64,000 bases of DNA from assembly GCA_037444825.1 (NCBI GenBank), contig JBBILR010000002.1, positions 1 to 64,000 on the forward strand. Reading direction: 5' to 3'. Origin of the DNA: JBFLVU01 sp037444825. Its GTDB lineage: Bacteria > Acidobacteriota > UBA4820 > DSQY01. The position numbers and the translations under genes were made by a program. Below, piece after piece: positions 16,779 through 26,776 of this stretch; position 1 is the first letter of the stretch; each line of letters begins with the position of its first letter. The notes under the pieces are model-generated. The model was not told the DNA's origin. It did no database searches and saw only the letters and a program-made list of their open reading frames with translations.

Positions 16779-16802
16779 CGGGCCGGAAAAGGGACGGGCC
16801 TT

Positions 16803-18206
16803 CTACTCGCGAGGCCGGAGGTTCTCCCGCGCCCACCGGGCGAGGTAGGCCGCCGCCTCGTCCCGGGTGGTCACCGTGCCCTCCACCTGGCGCTCCAGGA
16901 GGGCGTCCAGGGCCCGCCCCAACTCCGGTCCCGGGCGGGAGAGCCCCAGGATCTCCAGCGCCTCCAGGCCGTTCACCAGCTTGGGAAGGCTTCGGAGCGA
17001 CTCGCCCTCCGTTCGGGCCACCTCCAGAAGGTCCCGGGCCAGCTCCCTCAAGGCCGCCAGGTTGCGCTCCCGCTCGGGGCCTCGGGCGGCCGTCTTGTCG
17101 GCGTAGGAGAGGGCCAGGAGGTGGGGCAGGAGGTCCCCCGCCGAGTGGACCAGCCGGCGGAGGGCCGTCTGTCGCGGCTCCGTGCGGGTGAGGGCCAGGG
17201 GGCGGAGGTGGTGGAGGCAGAGAAAGGCCGCCTTCTCCGCCAGGGCGTGGGAGAAGCGAAGGCGCTTCAGGGCGTCGAGGGCCAGGTCCGCCGAGGGCTT
17301 GGGGTGGCCGTAGAAGTGGACCCGCCCCTCCTCGTCCACCGTCCGGGTGGAGGCCTTCCCCGTGTCGTGGAACAAGGCGGCGATACGGAGGAGGACGAGG
17401 TCCGGTCCACCCATGGGCGGCAGGCCCAGCCCGGAAAGCCAGGGGGGGCCGCCGTCCAGGGCCTCCACCGTTTCCAGGGTGTGCTCCAGCGCGTCGGCGT
17501 GGTGGTGCTCGTTCTGGGTCAGACCCTCCAGGGGGCGCAGTTCGGGGAAGAGCAGGAAGAGCACCCCCGCCGCGTTCATGGCGCGGAGGGATTTTCCCGC
17601 GGCCGGGCCCCTAAGGAGCTTGTCCAGCTCCCCCTGAAGCCGCTCGGGGGGGGCGTCGAGGAGCCCCTGGGCGTGGGCGGCCAGGGCCCTTTCGGTGGAT
17701 TTCTCCAGGGAAAAACCCGGCAGTTGGGCCAGGAAGCGGAAGGCCCTCAGGACCCGGACGGGGTCCTGGACCAAGGCCTCCTCCGACACCATCCGGATCC
17801 TCTTTCGGCGGAGGTCCGCAAGCCCGCCGGCGGGGTCCAGAAGGTCGCCCGCGGCGAGGTCCAGCCCCAGCGCGTTCAGGGTGAAGTCCCGCCGGAGAAG
17901 GTCCTCCTCCGGCGTTGGGCCCTGCAGGCCGGAGAAGTCCAGGAGCCCCTCGCCGTAGGGGACGCGGTAGGTGGGCGCCGCCTCCTTCCCCAGCGCCACC
18001 ACCCGGCTCCCGAGGCGTCGGGCGGCCTCCGAGGCCAAGGCGTGGGGCTCCTCGCAGGCGAAATCGAGATCCGTGGGACGAAGCCCAAGGGCGGCGTCCC
18101 GGAGGGCTCCCCCCACCAGCCAGACGCCGCCCCGCCCCCGCCGCTCCGAAGGAAGAACTCGGACGGCGGGGTGGCTGAGAAGGGGTGTCCAGAACCGCTC
18201 CTTCAC
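16803..18206 (-). CDS. cca: CCA-adding/poly(A) polymerase family nucleotidyltransferase with HD domain
   Basis: A 467-residue class II tRNA nucleotidyltransferase-family enzyme that would add or repair the tRNA 3' CCA end. The N-terminal head has GGALRD and the metal-binding DLDF (about residues 30-45), then RRDFTLNAL and the RIRMVSEEALVQDPVRVLRAFRF neck motif. The second half carries an HD domain (LFHDTGKA, about residues 260-267), as in bacterial enzymes with phosphohydrolase activity. GTG 18206 is chosen because AGGGAGG precedes it at 6 nt. A promoter (TTGTTC-17-TACACT) lies at 18252-18224. A poly(A) polymerase role is the alternative. Confidence 0.92.
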   Translation of the reverse strand: MKERFWTPLLSHPAVRVLPSERRGRGGVWLVGGALRDAALGLRPTDLDFACEEPHALASEAARRLGSRVVALGKEAAPTYRVPYGEGLLDFSGLQGPTPEEDLLRRDFTLNALGLDLAAGDLLDPAGGLADLRRKRIRMVSEEALVQDPVRVLRAFRFLAQLPGFSLEKSTERALAAHAQGLLDAPPERLQGELDKLLRGPAAGKSLRAMNAAGVLFLLFPELRPLEGLTQNEHHHADALEHTLETVEALDGGPPWLSGLGLPPMGGPDLVLLRIAALFHDTGKASTRTVDEEGRVHFYGHPKPSADLALDALKRLRFSHALAEKAAFLCLHHLRPLALTRTEPRQTALRRLVHSAGDLLPHLLALSYADKTAARGPERERNLAALRELARDLLEVARTEGESLRSLPKLVNGLEALEILGLSRPGPELGRALDALLERQVEGTVTTRDEAAAYLARWARENLRPRE

Positions 18207-18223
18207 CGCCAGCCTCCCTGGCC

Positions 18224-18252
18224 AGTGTATCCGCCTCCCCCTGCCGGAACAA
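18224..18252 (-). promoter_or_regulatory. Promoter of cca
   Basis: Minus strand: TTGTTC (18252-18247), 17-nt spacer, TACACT (18229-18224), about 18 nt before the GTG start of cca. Confidence 0.6.
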
Positions 18253-18350
18253 CAAGGACCCGAAGCCGCCTCTTCCCCCCTTCGGGGGCGGGTGCTTCGG
18301 CTTCCGCGGGAGGCGCGGGTGACCCCCCGCGCCCGGCGCGGCCCCCGCCC

Positions 18351-18553
18351 TTGACAAGGGCCGAAAGGGGGGGTTACATTGCTACCGCAAACAACGGGCA
18401 CGTCCATCGGGAGGGGGGAGCCACGGGGTTGGGGCCGGAAGGCGATCCTTCCGGAAAGTCAGTGGATTTAGAGAAGAAAGTGCAAGCCCGGTCCAGGGTG
18501 CGAGAGTGGGTTTCCGGGTGTGTCTTGGTGAGACGGAAAGGAGGGAACGCCGG
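18351..18553 (+). promoter_or_regulatory. Promoter and 165-nt leader of the first secreted giant
   Basis: TTGACA (18351-18356), 18-nt spacer, TACATT (18375-18380). The leader to ATG 18554 is about 165 nt long and holds a perfect 8-bp hairpin with a CGAT loop (18435-18454) and the ribosome site AAAGGAGG (18537-18544). The leader does not match any riboswitch class I know. The rest of 18253-18350 shows nothing definite. Confidence 0.7.
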
Positions 18554-21500
18554 ATGAAACGCAGCGCAGTTTGGATCCTGGCCCTGCTGGCGGCGGCGGC
18601 CCTGCCCCTGTGGGCGGCGGGGGGCGGCGACGGCCGGCAGCAACTCAAGACCGAGGTGGTCTACCCTTGCACGGTGGTTCTCTCCCCGCCCTTCCGCGAC
18701 CTGCCGGTGAGCTCGCAGGTCACGGCGGGGCAGGAGCGGGAGATCCCCAACCCCCTGACCCCCAAGGGACAGCTTCCCAACGGGCCGCAGGCCGCCCCCA
18801 CCGGTGACGGGGCCCTGCAGAGCGCCCCGGGGCTCCTGGCCATGCCGGGGACGGTGGCCGAGTTCGCCGGCATCAGCAACCTCGACGGCGTGGCGCCTCC
18901 GGACACCGAAGGCGACATCGGCCCCGACCACTACGTCCAGTGGGTGAACCTCCACCTGGCGGCGTGGTCCATCAACCGCTCCACCACCCCCTACACGGCG
19001 ACGCTGGTGCTGGGTCCCGTGGCCGGAAACTCCATCTGGTCCGCCCTGGGGGGGCCCTGCGCCTCCAACAACGACGGCGACCCCATCGTGCTGTGGGACC
19101 GCTTCCGCAACCGCTGGGTCATCAGCCAGTTCGCCCTTCCCACGCCCTACTACCAGGCCATCGCCGTTTCCCAGACGGCCGACCCCACGGGCTCCTGGTA
19201 CCTCTACTGCTTCCAGTACGACGCCACGAACATGAACGACTACCCCAAGTTCGGCGTCTGGCCCGACGGTTACTACATGACCGTCAACCAGTTCGCCAAC
19301 ATGTCCTCCTGGGCCGGGGCCGGCCTCTGCGTCTTCGAGGCCGACAAGATGATCAACGGCGACCCCACCGCCCGCATGCTCAAGGTGGACCTGGGGGCCG
19401 TCAACAGCAACTACGGGAGCCTCCTGCCCGCCCACTTCGAGGGGATGACCAACCCGCCCGCCGGCTCCCCCGCCTACTTCGTGGAGGTGGACGACGGGAC
19501 GTGGATCCCCGGCTACCCCAACGACGCCCTGCGTCTCTGGGAGGGCCACGTGAACTGGACCACGGGGACCTTCACCGTGGGCCTCGCCGGCGAACCCAAC
19601 CAGATCCTCGACACGGCGCCCTTCGATCCCCTCTGCATCGGCAACCGGAACTGCATCCCCCAGCCGGGGACCACCCAGCAACTCGACTCCCTGGGCGACC
19701 GCCTCATGTACCGCCTCCAGTACCGCAACTACGGCTCCTACGAGTCCATGGTGGTGAACCACTCGGTGGACGTGGGATCGGGCCGGTCGGGGGTGCGGTG
19801 GTACGAACTTCGAAAGAGCGGCAGCAACCCCTGGTCCATCTACCAGCAGGGCACCTTCGCCCCCTCCGACGGCCTCTACCGCTGGATGGGCAGCGCCGCC
19901 CAGGACCACATGGGGAACCTGGCCGTGGGCTACAGCGTCTCCGACGCCTCCACCATGTACCCCTCCATCTACTACGCCGGCCGCCTGGCGGGGGACCCCT
20001 TGGGAACCCTGGCCCAGGGCGAGGCGCCCATGTACCTCGGCGCCGCCTCCCAGAGCGGGGGGGTCAACCGGTGGGGCGACTACTCCACCATGAGCATCGA
20101 CCCCGTCGACGACTGCACCTTCTGGTACACCCAGGAGTACTCCACCGGCGGCTGGAACTGGGCCACCCGCATCGGCGCCTTCAAGTACGGCTCGTGCTCC
20201 GTGGGACCCACGGGGACCCTCGCCGGAACGGTCACCGACGCCTCCACCTCCGCTCCCTTGGGGGGCGCCACCGTCACCGCCGACAACGGCTCCATCACGG
20301 TGAACACCCTCACCCAGCCCGACGGAACGTACACCCTCACCCTGCCCGTCTCCCCGCCCAACTACACGGTGACCGCCTCCAAGTGGGGGTACGTCCCCGC
20401 GTCGGTTTCGGGCGTGGTCATCACCAACGGCGGGACCACGGTGCAGGACTTCGCGCTCAACGCGGCCCCCAGCCACCGCGTCTACGGCTACGTCACCGAC
20501 GCCAACACGGGCTGGCCGCTCTACGCCACCCTCAGCGTCAGCGGCTCCGGCTACCCCGGCGCGACGATCTACACCGACCCGCTCACCGGCTACTACGAGA
20601 TCACGCTGGCCGACGGCGTGGCCTACACCTTCTCTGCGAGCGCCTACGTCGCCGGGTACGGCTCCGGCTCCGCCACGGTGACGCCGTCGGGGGCCGACGT
20701 CGCCCAGGATTTCCCCCTCACTCCCGACGCCACCGCCTGCAACGCCCCCGGCTACCACTACGACTACGTCTGGTTCCGCGACTTCGAGGCCGATAACGGC
20801 GGCTTCACCGTGAGCGGGACCACCTCCTGGGCCTGGGGCGCCCCCACCAGCGGGCCGGGCGCGGCCCACTCGGGGGCCAACGTCTGGGCCACGAACCTTT
20901 CCGGCAACTACAACAACAGCGAAGACGGGTACATCACGTCCCCGGTCATCAACCTCTCCGCCTACGCGGGCCAGGTCCCCGTCGTTCAGTGGTTCCAGTA
21001 CCTCCAGTCGGAATCGGACTTTGACTACGCCAGCCTGGAGGTCTCCAAGGACGGCGGAACCACCTGGACGCGGGTCTACGGAGAGGTCTCCGGGTCGGTG
21101 GACCTCTCCTGGGCCAAACGCAACGCCGTCCTCGACGCCACGTACGCCGTGGCGAACTTCCGCCTCCGCTTCCGCTTCCGGTCCGACTCCTCGGTGACCT
21201 ACCCCGGCTGGTACGTGGACGACGTGGGGGTGGGTGTGGTTTCCGTGACCCCTCCCACCTACCTTTGGCAGGAGGACTTCGAGTCGGCGGCGGTGGGCGC
21301 CTTGCCCGCCGGGTGGGCCCAGACGGACGTGAGCGGAACGGCGGGGAACTGGGCCGCCGCCGCCACCACCGTCCACCCCTCGGGCCAGCCCCCCCACGGA
21401 GGCTCCCGGCTGGTGTACTTCAATTCCTGGACCGCCCCCTCGGGAAGCTCCACGCGGCTGTACCGGACGACGCCGGACGACCTCTCCTCCTACGCGAACC

Positions 21501-23815
21501 CGCAGGCCTCCTTCTACTTCTACCACGACACGGGGTATTCCTCCGCAGCCGACCGGATCCAGGTGCAGGTTTCCACCGACGGCGGCGCGACGTGGCAGAA
21601 CGTCGGGACGGCCATCAACCGCTACGACGGCACGGTGGGCTGGAAGCGCCACGACGTGCCCCTGACGGGGTACTCGGGATCCCCCACCAGCGTGATGCTG
21701 GGCTTTTTGGGCATCAGCGCCTACGGCAACGACTGTCACATCGACGACGTGGGCCTTCTGCTCGACCCTGGTTCCGCCCCCCCCATCTCCTGCGTGGCCC
21801 CCACCACCGGAGGCCTCATCGTGGGGAACGTCTACGACGCCAACACGAGCGGGCCCCTCAACGGCGCCGTGGTGACCAACACCACCACCGGCGGCGCGGT
21901 GACGACCACCGCCACCCCCGACCCCGCCCTGGACGACGGCTTCTTCTGCCTCTACGGGGACGCGCCCACGAGCGACCTCACGGCCACGAAGACCGGCTAC
22001 GGCCCCGACTCCCACACCGTCTCGGTGCCCCACCTCGGCGCCGTCCGGCAGGACTTCCTCCTCCCCACGGCCCACCTCACGGCCACGCCCTCCTCCATCG
22101 ACTACACGCTTCCGCCCAACGCCACCGGCAGCGTGACGCTGACCCTCACCGAGGACGGCGGCGTCGCCGCGAACTTCGACATCCGCGAGCGGGACGGCCA
22201 CGTCGTCGCCCCCGTGCCCTTCCGCGGCAACGTCAAGGCCTCCATGATGGAGATGCGGAAGAAGAGCAAGGCCGTGGAGAAGGCGGAGCAGGAGACTTCC
22301 ATCGGCCGGGCCCCCGCGGTGGCCGCCCCGGCGGAGAAGACTCCCGGACCGGCTCCGTCGGCGCCCGCCATCCTGCCGCTCAACCCCGGTCAGCAGGCCT
22401 TCGCCTGCAACATCTACCCCGGAACCAACCTCCAGCAGTTCCCCGACATCGACGTCCCCGGCACGTGGAACACCATCGGCAACTACGGGAGCTACTCCTT
22501 CTTCGCCGGCGACTTTCTGAACGGGGACTTCAGCACCCTCTACGCCATCGATTACGACACCAACGCCCTCTACACCCTCGACACGGCGACGGCGGCGGTG
22601 ACCCTCGTCGGGCCGTGCACCCCCTACGGCGGCGAGGCGTGGACCGGCCTCACCGGCTCCGTGGACGGGACCCTCTACGCCGCCTCCACCGACATCACCC
22701 GCTCCACCCTCTACACGGTGGACCCCAATACGGGTGCGGCGACGGTGGTGGGCCAGATCACCAACGCCCCCGGCATCATCGACATCGCCATCAACCCCGC
22801 CGGGGAACTCTACGGCGTGGACATCGTCACCGACAGCCTCGTGCGCATCGACCCCCTGACCGGCGCCGGCACCGTGGTGGGGCCGCTGGGCGTCGACGCC
22901 AACTACGCCCAGGGCCTGGACTTCGACGACATCTCCGGGACCCTCTACTGGGCCTCCTACACGACGCAGGGCGAGTTGAGGACCATCGACACGACGACGG
23001 GCGCCAGCACCCTGGTGGGCGCCTTCCCCGGCGGGGCGGAGGTGGACTGCCTGGCCATCGCCGCCTACGCGGGCACCGACGTCCCCTGGCTCGACGAGAC
23101 GCCCAAGACCGGCACCGTTCCCGCAAACGGCACCCAGGACGTCACCGTCTCCTTCGACTCCACGGGCCTCGTCCCCGGAGACTACCTCGCCACCCTGCAG
23201 ATCAACAACGACACCCTCTACGGCCGGATCATGGTTCCCGTGACGCTGCACGTGACGTACGCGCCGGTGGTGGTGACGGCGTCGGCGGTACCGACGAGCG
23301 GCACGGCCCCCCTGGCGGTGGCCTTTTCGGGCTCGGCCACGGGAGGCGACGGGGCGTACAGCTGGGATTGGGACTTCGGGGACGGCTCGGCCCACGCCAT
23401 GACGCAGAACGCGAACCACACGTACCTGGCGCCGGGGACCTTCACGGCGACGCTGACGGTGACGGACGGCCACGGGAACGTGGGTTCGGACACGGTGGAC
23501 GTGACGGTTTCGGTGCCCTTCGACGGGAACTACTACGACGACCTGGGGCGGGCGGTGCTGTGCGTCTGGCGGTCCACGGGGGTCTACCAGTGGACGATCC
23601 TGACGGGCCCGAACGCCGGCATGACCTTCAGCGGGGTGGGCGTGGTGGCCAACGGCGGGACGGCCTTCTGGACGAGCCCGTCGGACCCGGTGTACATCTA
23701 CGCGACCTACGACGTGAGGCGCAAGCGCGCCCGGGCGTACCTGAGCGACTCCGTGACCGGCGTCTACAGCTCCATCAACGACACGAACACCACCAACAAC
23801 CCGCCCTGCCCGTAA
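18554..23815 (+). CDS. Large secreted multidomain protein, member 1 of the NTTNNPPC family
   Basis: A 1753-residue exported protein. Signal peptide (RSAVWILALLAAAALPLWA). An N-terminal domain (about residues 95-550) has motifs PPDTEGDIGPDHYVQWVN, ISQFALP and NDYPKFGVWPDGYYMTVNQF, a pattern I associate with uncharacterised secreted proteins. Two carboxypeptidase-regulatory-like domains follow (about 554-726), then two jelly-roll domains of the choice-of-anchor J type (about 739-896 and 904-1073, each with ..WQEDFE/FRDFEADNGGF and YVDDV/HIDDVG), a third carboxypeptidase-regulatory domain (1083-1173), and a Lys/Ala/Pro linker. The C-terminal part has a repeat domain with YAIDYDTNALYTLDT units (1292-1508), a PKD domain (1571-1654) and the shared C-terminal domain (1656-1753) with two cysteines. 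No protease active site is visible. It probably acts at the cell surface or outside the cell. Confidence 0.9.
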   Translation: MKRSAVWILALLAAAALPLWAAGGGDGRQQLKTEVVYPCTVVLSPPFRDLPVSSQVTAGQEREIPNPLTPKGQLPNGPQAAPTGDGALQSAPGLLAMPGTVAEFAGISNLDGVAPPDTEGDIGPDHYVQWVNLHLAAWSINRSTTPYTATLVLGPVAGNSIWSALGGPCASNNDGDPIVLWDRFRNRWVISQFALPTPYYQAIAVSQTADPTGSWYLYCFQYDATNMNDYPKFGVWPDGYYMTVNQFANMSSWAGAGLCVFEADKMINGDPTARMLKVDLGAVNSNYGSLLPAHFEGMTNPPAGSPAYFVEVDDGTWIPGYPNDALRLWEGHVNWTTGTFTVGLAGEPNQILDTAPFDPLCIGNRNCIPQPGTTQQLDSLGDRLMYRLQYRNYGSYESMVVNHSVDVGSGRSGVRWYELRKSGSNPWSIYQQGTFAPSDGLYRWMGSAAQDHMGNLAVGYSVSDASTMYPSIYYAGRLAGDPLGTLAQGEAPMYLGAASQSGGVNRWGDYSTMSIDPVDDCTFWYTQEYSTGGWNWATRIGAFKYGSCSVGPTGTLAGTVTDASTSAPLGGATVTADNGSITVNTLTQPDGTYTLTLPVSPPNYTVTASKWGYVPASVSGVVITNGGTTVQDFALNAAPSHRVYGYVTDANTGWPLYATLSVSGSGYPGATIYTDPLTGYYEITLADGVAYTFSASAYVAGYGSGSATVTPSGADVAQDFPLTPDATACNAPGYHYDYVWFRDFEADNGGFTVSGTTSWAWGAPTSGPGAAHSGANVWATNLSGNYNNSEDGYITSPVINLSAYAGQVPVVQWFQYLQSESDFDYASLEVSKDGGTTWTRVYGEVSGSVDLSWAKRNAVLDATYAVANFRLRFRFRSDSSVTYPGWYVDDVGVGVVSVTPPTYLWQEDFESAAVGALPAGWAQTDVSGTAGNWAAAATTVHPSGQPPHGGSRLVYFNSWTAPSGSSTRLYRTTPDDLSSYANPQASFYFYHDTGYSSAADRIQVQVSTDGGATWQNVGTAINRYDGTVGWKRHDVPLTGYSGSPTSVMLGFLGISAYGNDCHIDDVGLLLDPGSAPPISCVAPTTGGLIVGNVYDANTSGPLNGAVVTNTTTGGAVTTTATPDPALDDGFFCLYGDAPTSDLTATKTGYGPDSHTVSVPHLGAVRQDFLLPTAHLTATPSSIDYTLPPNATGSVTLTLTEDGGVAANFDIRERDGHVVAPVPFRGNVKASMMEMRKKSKAVEKAEQETSIGRAPAVAAPAEKTPGPAPSAPAILPLNPGQQAFACNIYPGTNLQQFPDIDVPGTWNTIGNYGSYSFFAGDFLNGDFSTLYAIDYDTNALYTLDTATAAVTLVGPCTPYGGEAWTGLTGSVDGTLYAASTDITRSTLYTVDPNTGAATVVGQITNAPGIIDIAINPAGELYGVDIVTDSLVRIDPLTGAGTVVGPLGVDANYAQGLDFDDISGTLYWASYTTQGELRTIDTTTGASTLVGAFPGGAEVDCLAIAAYAGTDVPWLDETPKTGTVPANGTQDVTVSFDSTGLVPGDYLATLQINNDTLYGRIMVPVTLHVTYAPVVVTASAVPTSGTAPLAVAFSGSATGGDGAYSWDWDFGDGSAHAMTQNANHTYLAPGTFTATLTVTDGHGNVGSDTVDVTVSVPFDGNYYDDLGRAVLCVWRSTGVYQWTILTGPNAGMTFSGVGVVANGGTAFWTSPSDPVYIYATYDVRRKRARAYLSDSVTGVYSSINDTNTTNNPPCP

Positions 23816-23869
23816 TTAGGCCGGGCGGCCCGAACGAAAGGCGCGGGGCGAAAGCCCCGCGCCTTTTTT
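23642..23869 (+). repeat. 228-bp exact repeat, copy 1 (coding end plus terminator)
   Basis: This block is identical to 26549-26776 by direct reading (constant offset 2907). It covers the last 58 codons of the gene, the TAA stop, 25 nt of untranslated sequence and the terminator hairpin. Identity at silent positions and in the non-coding part points to recent duplication or gene conversion. Confidence 0.9.
23840..23869 (+). terminator. Rho-independent terminator of secreted protein 1
   Basis: 10-bp stem GGCGCGGGGC with a GAAA tetraloop and its complement, followed by six T. It lies 25 bp after the stop codon. Confidence 0.95.
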
Positions 23870-24259
23870 CGCGTGTACAAACGGGAAGGTCATGGAAGGG
23901 CTTGGGCCATAAGAAAATCGTCAAGACGAACCCCTTGTGCGGGCACTTCCCCCCTTGGGTTCATTGGCCCTCGGGCTTTTCCCGGGCCTCGCGGCCACTT
24001 GAAAGTGGCGGCGGCGGAGCCTACATTATAAGTAATTCCCCATAGGGACGAACAGGAAGGAGGGGAGTGACCGTCAGCGGGGGGGGCGGCAACACCTCGC
24101 ACCGGGCGGAAGATTTCACCGCGGAGAGGCGAAAAAAGGCGGCGTTGCGGTATCGTCTCTGCGGGTTCCGCAGGGAAAGGGGGGAAAGGAACCAAGGGAA
24201 CGGTGCAATGGATCCTGAAGGGGATCGCCTGTGAGACACGTGGCAAGAAGGAGGTGGCG
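23870..24259 (+). promoter_or_regulatory. Intergenic region with promoter and long leader of secreted protein 2
   Basis: TTGAAA (23999-24004), 17-nt spacer, TACATT (24022-24027), giving a leader of about 225 nt before ATG 24260. The leader includes a 6-bp hairpin (CTGCGG-gtt-CCGCAG) near 24157-24171 and ends in AAGGAGGTGGCG. The -10 box is the same hexamer as for secreted protein 1. No gene is visible in the stretch. Confidence 0.6.
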
Positions 24260-26722
24260 ATGAGAAGGACGATCCGACAAGGAAAATGGCAGGCGATGGC
24301 AGCGCTGCTGGCGGCCATCGCCCTGTCCTCCTGGGGGACGCCGGGGAAGACTCCGGAGCAGGAATCTCGAAGATCCGAGCTGTTCGTCGGTGAGGCACCG
24401 GCCGCGGCGAGCCGTGAGGCCAACGGCGCCGTGACGATCAACTCCCTCAGCGGGAGTGCGGTGATCCTGGCCACCGGGGCCCAGGATTGCTTTTCCCCGG
24501 CCGGCTCCCAGACGTTCTGCTTCCAGGCCGATTCCTACACCAACGACTGGGAATATGTCGACTACTTGTGGCTGAAGTTTCCCGACGGATGGACGGTGAC
24601 GAACGTGGCGCTGAGCGGTACCCCCTCCTGCACCAGCAGCGGAACATGGGAGGCGTTTTCCTGGAGTCTTTACAACGGAACCACGAACGAGGTGCTTATT
24701 TTGCATCCACGCCGTCAGGCCCCAACGGATCACTGCACGGCCACCTACTGCGTCACGGTCACTCCGGGCGGGGCGCCCATCGTGGGCGACGCCCAGGTCT
24801 CCTGGTACTGGGACGGAGACGGGTATGGAAGTCCTCCCCACTGGCCCTGCTCCAGCGACGGCTACACGCCCGCCGGACAGGCCGCATGCGACGAGGCGGT
24901 CAACCCCCCCGTTGCCGTGCCGCCGTGCACCGGGGTGAATCTGGAAGCATCCTCGACGGCGGGGCAAGGCTGCCCCGGGTACCCCATCCCGTACGCGATG
25001 ACGCTGGTCAATCATACGGGTGCGGAAACCAGCTTCGACATCACCTACTGGGGGAACAGCTGGCCCGTCTCGGGGCCCTCCACCGTGGGCCCATTGGCCG
25101 ACGGCGCTTCGGCAAACTTCACCGTGATGCACCACGTCCCCTTCGGCACCGTTCCCGGCACCCTGGACACGCCCAGCGTGGGGGCCACGGACGCCTCGAA
25201 CCCGGGGACCTCTGACTCGGTCGCTCTCACCTCCACCGCCGTGGACGCACGGCTGGGAAGCGGCCCCAATTCGCCTGCGGCCCACATGGACAACCTGGTC
25301 GTCTCCTACGCAGGACGGCTCTTCAACGTGGGCGGATATGGCTCCGGTGGTGCGGTGGACATCTACGACCCGGCCACGAACACTTGGACGAGCGGCGCTC
25401 CAGAACCGTCCCCGACCATCGACTACCCGGTGGACGGGGCCGTGGGCTTGAACGCCTCGGGCGAAGGCGTGGTGGTTCTCTTCCCCGACGCGGCTTCGGC
25501 CGTGACGACCTTGCACGTCTACAACATGGACACGAACGTGTGGAGCACCCCGCCCCTACCCGCCGGCTTTCCGCCGGGAGGCATCTGGGCTCCCGACATC
25601 GTCTGCGACCCCGCCACGAATCACTGCTACATCACCGGCGGCGCCACGTCCTCCGGCGGGGGGAACCTGACCACCGCCTACGACTACGACGTGGCGGCCA
25701 ACACCATCACCCCATTGCCCCCCTTCACCACGGCTCGGGACTTCCACGCCTCCTTCCTCTACGGGGGGAAACTCTGCATCGCGGGGGGAGTAGACGCAAG
25801 TACCACCGTCTTTGCCTCCACCCAGTGTTACGACTTCGGCCTCGGGGCCTGGGGGGCGGAAAACGCCGACGTCGCGGCCCTGCCGCTCCCCATGTGGGGG
25901 ATGGGAGACGGCGTCCTGAACCTGGGCGGAACGCCCACGCCCGTGTTGGCGGGCGGCGCGGATGCCTCCTTCTCCACTATCCTGGCGGACGTCTTGACCT
26001 ATGACGGAGCCTCGTGGAACGTGGCGGCCTCTCTCCCCAACGCCGTATTCCGCGCGGAAGGAGAGACGGTGGGGGACCTCTTCTATCTGGCGGGAGGATC
26101 CATCGGCGGGTTCTCACCTACCCCCTACCTTCAGTTCTACGGTCCGTGCCCGGCGGGCTGTCCGACGATCACGATCGATCCGGCGGTTCTGCCGCCCATG
26201 CAGCGGGGGGTGCCGTACGCGGTGACCTTCACGGCCTCGGGCGGGACGGCGCCGTACACCTACGCGCTGACGGGGACGGTGCCGCCGGGGCTGGTGTGGG
26301 ACGCGGCCACGGCGACGCTGTCGGGGACGCCGACGTGGGTGGGGGCGTACGACTTCACGATCGAGGCGACGGACGACAACGGGTGCACGGGGAGCGAGTC
26401 GTACACGCTGGAGTCGTTGCCGAACTACGGTCTGCACTTCCTGGACAACTACGGCCGGTCGGAGCTGTGCATCGACGTGGTGACGGGGTCGTACCGGTGG
26501 GCGGTGCTTTCGGGGCCGTACGCGGGGATGACCTTCGAAGGCACGGGGGTGGTGGCCAACGGCGGGACGGCCTTCTGGACGAGCCCGTCGGACCCGGTGT
26601 ACATCTACGCGACCTACGACGTGAGGCGCAAGCGCGCCCGGGCGTACCTGAGCGACTCCGTGACCGGCGTCTACAGCTCCATCAACGACACGAACACCAC
26701 CAACAACCCGCCCTGCCCGTAA
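24260..26722 (+). CDS. Secreted kelch-like multidomain protein, member 2 of the NTTNNPPC family
   Basis: An 820-residue exported protein. Signal peptide (WQAMAALLAAIALSSWG). A beta-rich N-terminal part (about residues 50-340) has several cysteines. A kelch-type propeller (about 345-640) has repeats such as LFNVGGYGSGGAVDIYDPATNTW, CYITGGATSSGGG, LCIAGGVD and LFYLAGGSIGGF. A putative Ig domain of the He_PIG type follows (ASGGTAPYTYALTGTVPPGLVWD, about 645-715), then the shared C-terminal domain (about 722-820). ATG 24260 follows a near-perfect ribosome site. The C-terminal 58 codons are identical in DNA to the preceding gene. It probably binds something at the surface; no enzyme motif is visible. 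Confidence 0.88.
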   Translation: MRRTIRQGKWQAMAALLAAIALSSWGTPGKTPEQESRRSELFVGEAPAAASREANGAVTINSLSGSAVILATGAQDCFSPAGSQTFCFQADSYTNDWEYVDYLWLKFPDGWTVTNVALSGTPSCTSSGTWEAFSWSLYNGTTNEVLILHPRRQAPTDHCTATYCVTVTPGGAPIVGDAQVSWYWDGDGYGSPPHWPCSSDGYTPAGQAACDEAVNPPVAVPPCTGVNLEASSTAGQGCPGYPIPYAMTLVNHTGAETSFDITYWGNSWPVSGPSTVGPLADGASANFTVMHHVPFGTVPGTLDTPSVGATDASNPGTSDSVALTSTAVDARLGSGPNSPAAHMDNLVVSYAGRLFNVGGYGSGGAVDIYDPATNTWTSGAPEPSPTIDYPVDGAVGLNASGEGVVVLFPDAASAVTTLHVYNMDTNVWSTPPLPAGFPPGGIWAPDIVCDPATNHCYITGGATSSGGGNLTTAYDYDVAANTITPLPPFTTARDFHASFLYGGKLCIAGGVDASTTVFASTQCYDFGLGAWGAENADVAALPLPMWGMGDGVLNLGGTPTPVLAGGADASFSTILADVLTYDGASWNVAASLPNAVFRAEGETVGDLFYLAGGSIGGFSPTPYLQFYGPCPAGCPTITIDPAVLPPMQRGVPYAVTFTASGGTAPYTYALTGTVPPGLVWDAATATLSGTPTWVGAYDFTIEATDDNGCTGSESYTLESLPNYGLHFLDNYGRSELCIDVVTGSYRWAVLSGPYAGMTFEGTGVVANGGTAFWTSPSDPVYIYATYDVRRKRARAYLSDSVTGVYSSINDTNTTNNPPCP

Positions 26723-26776
26723 TTAGGCCGGGCGGCCCGAACGAAAGGCGCGGGGCGAAAGCCCCGCGCCTTTTTT
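26549..26776 (+). repeat. 228-bp exact repeat, copy 2
   Basis: Second copy of the block at 23642-23869, covering the same codons, stop, spacer and terminator stem. The copies diverge immediately outside both ends: upstream the protein similarity continues but the DNA differs, and downstream they split after the T-tract. Confidence 0.9.

Noticed and set aside
18387..18553. Possible riboswitch in the leader of secreted protein 1 (GCAAAC near the start resembles part of a cyclic-di-GMP aptamer)
   Set aside because: The other conserved segments of that aptamer are missing. Only a simple hairpin is supported.
18374..23473. A continuous 1699-codon open frame on the minus strand opposite secreted protein 1
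   Set aside because: Its product is Gly/Val/His/Arg-rich without motifs, it has no ribosome site, and the plus-strand frame has a signal peptide and recognisable domains. It is an antisense artefact of high GC.
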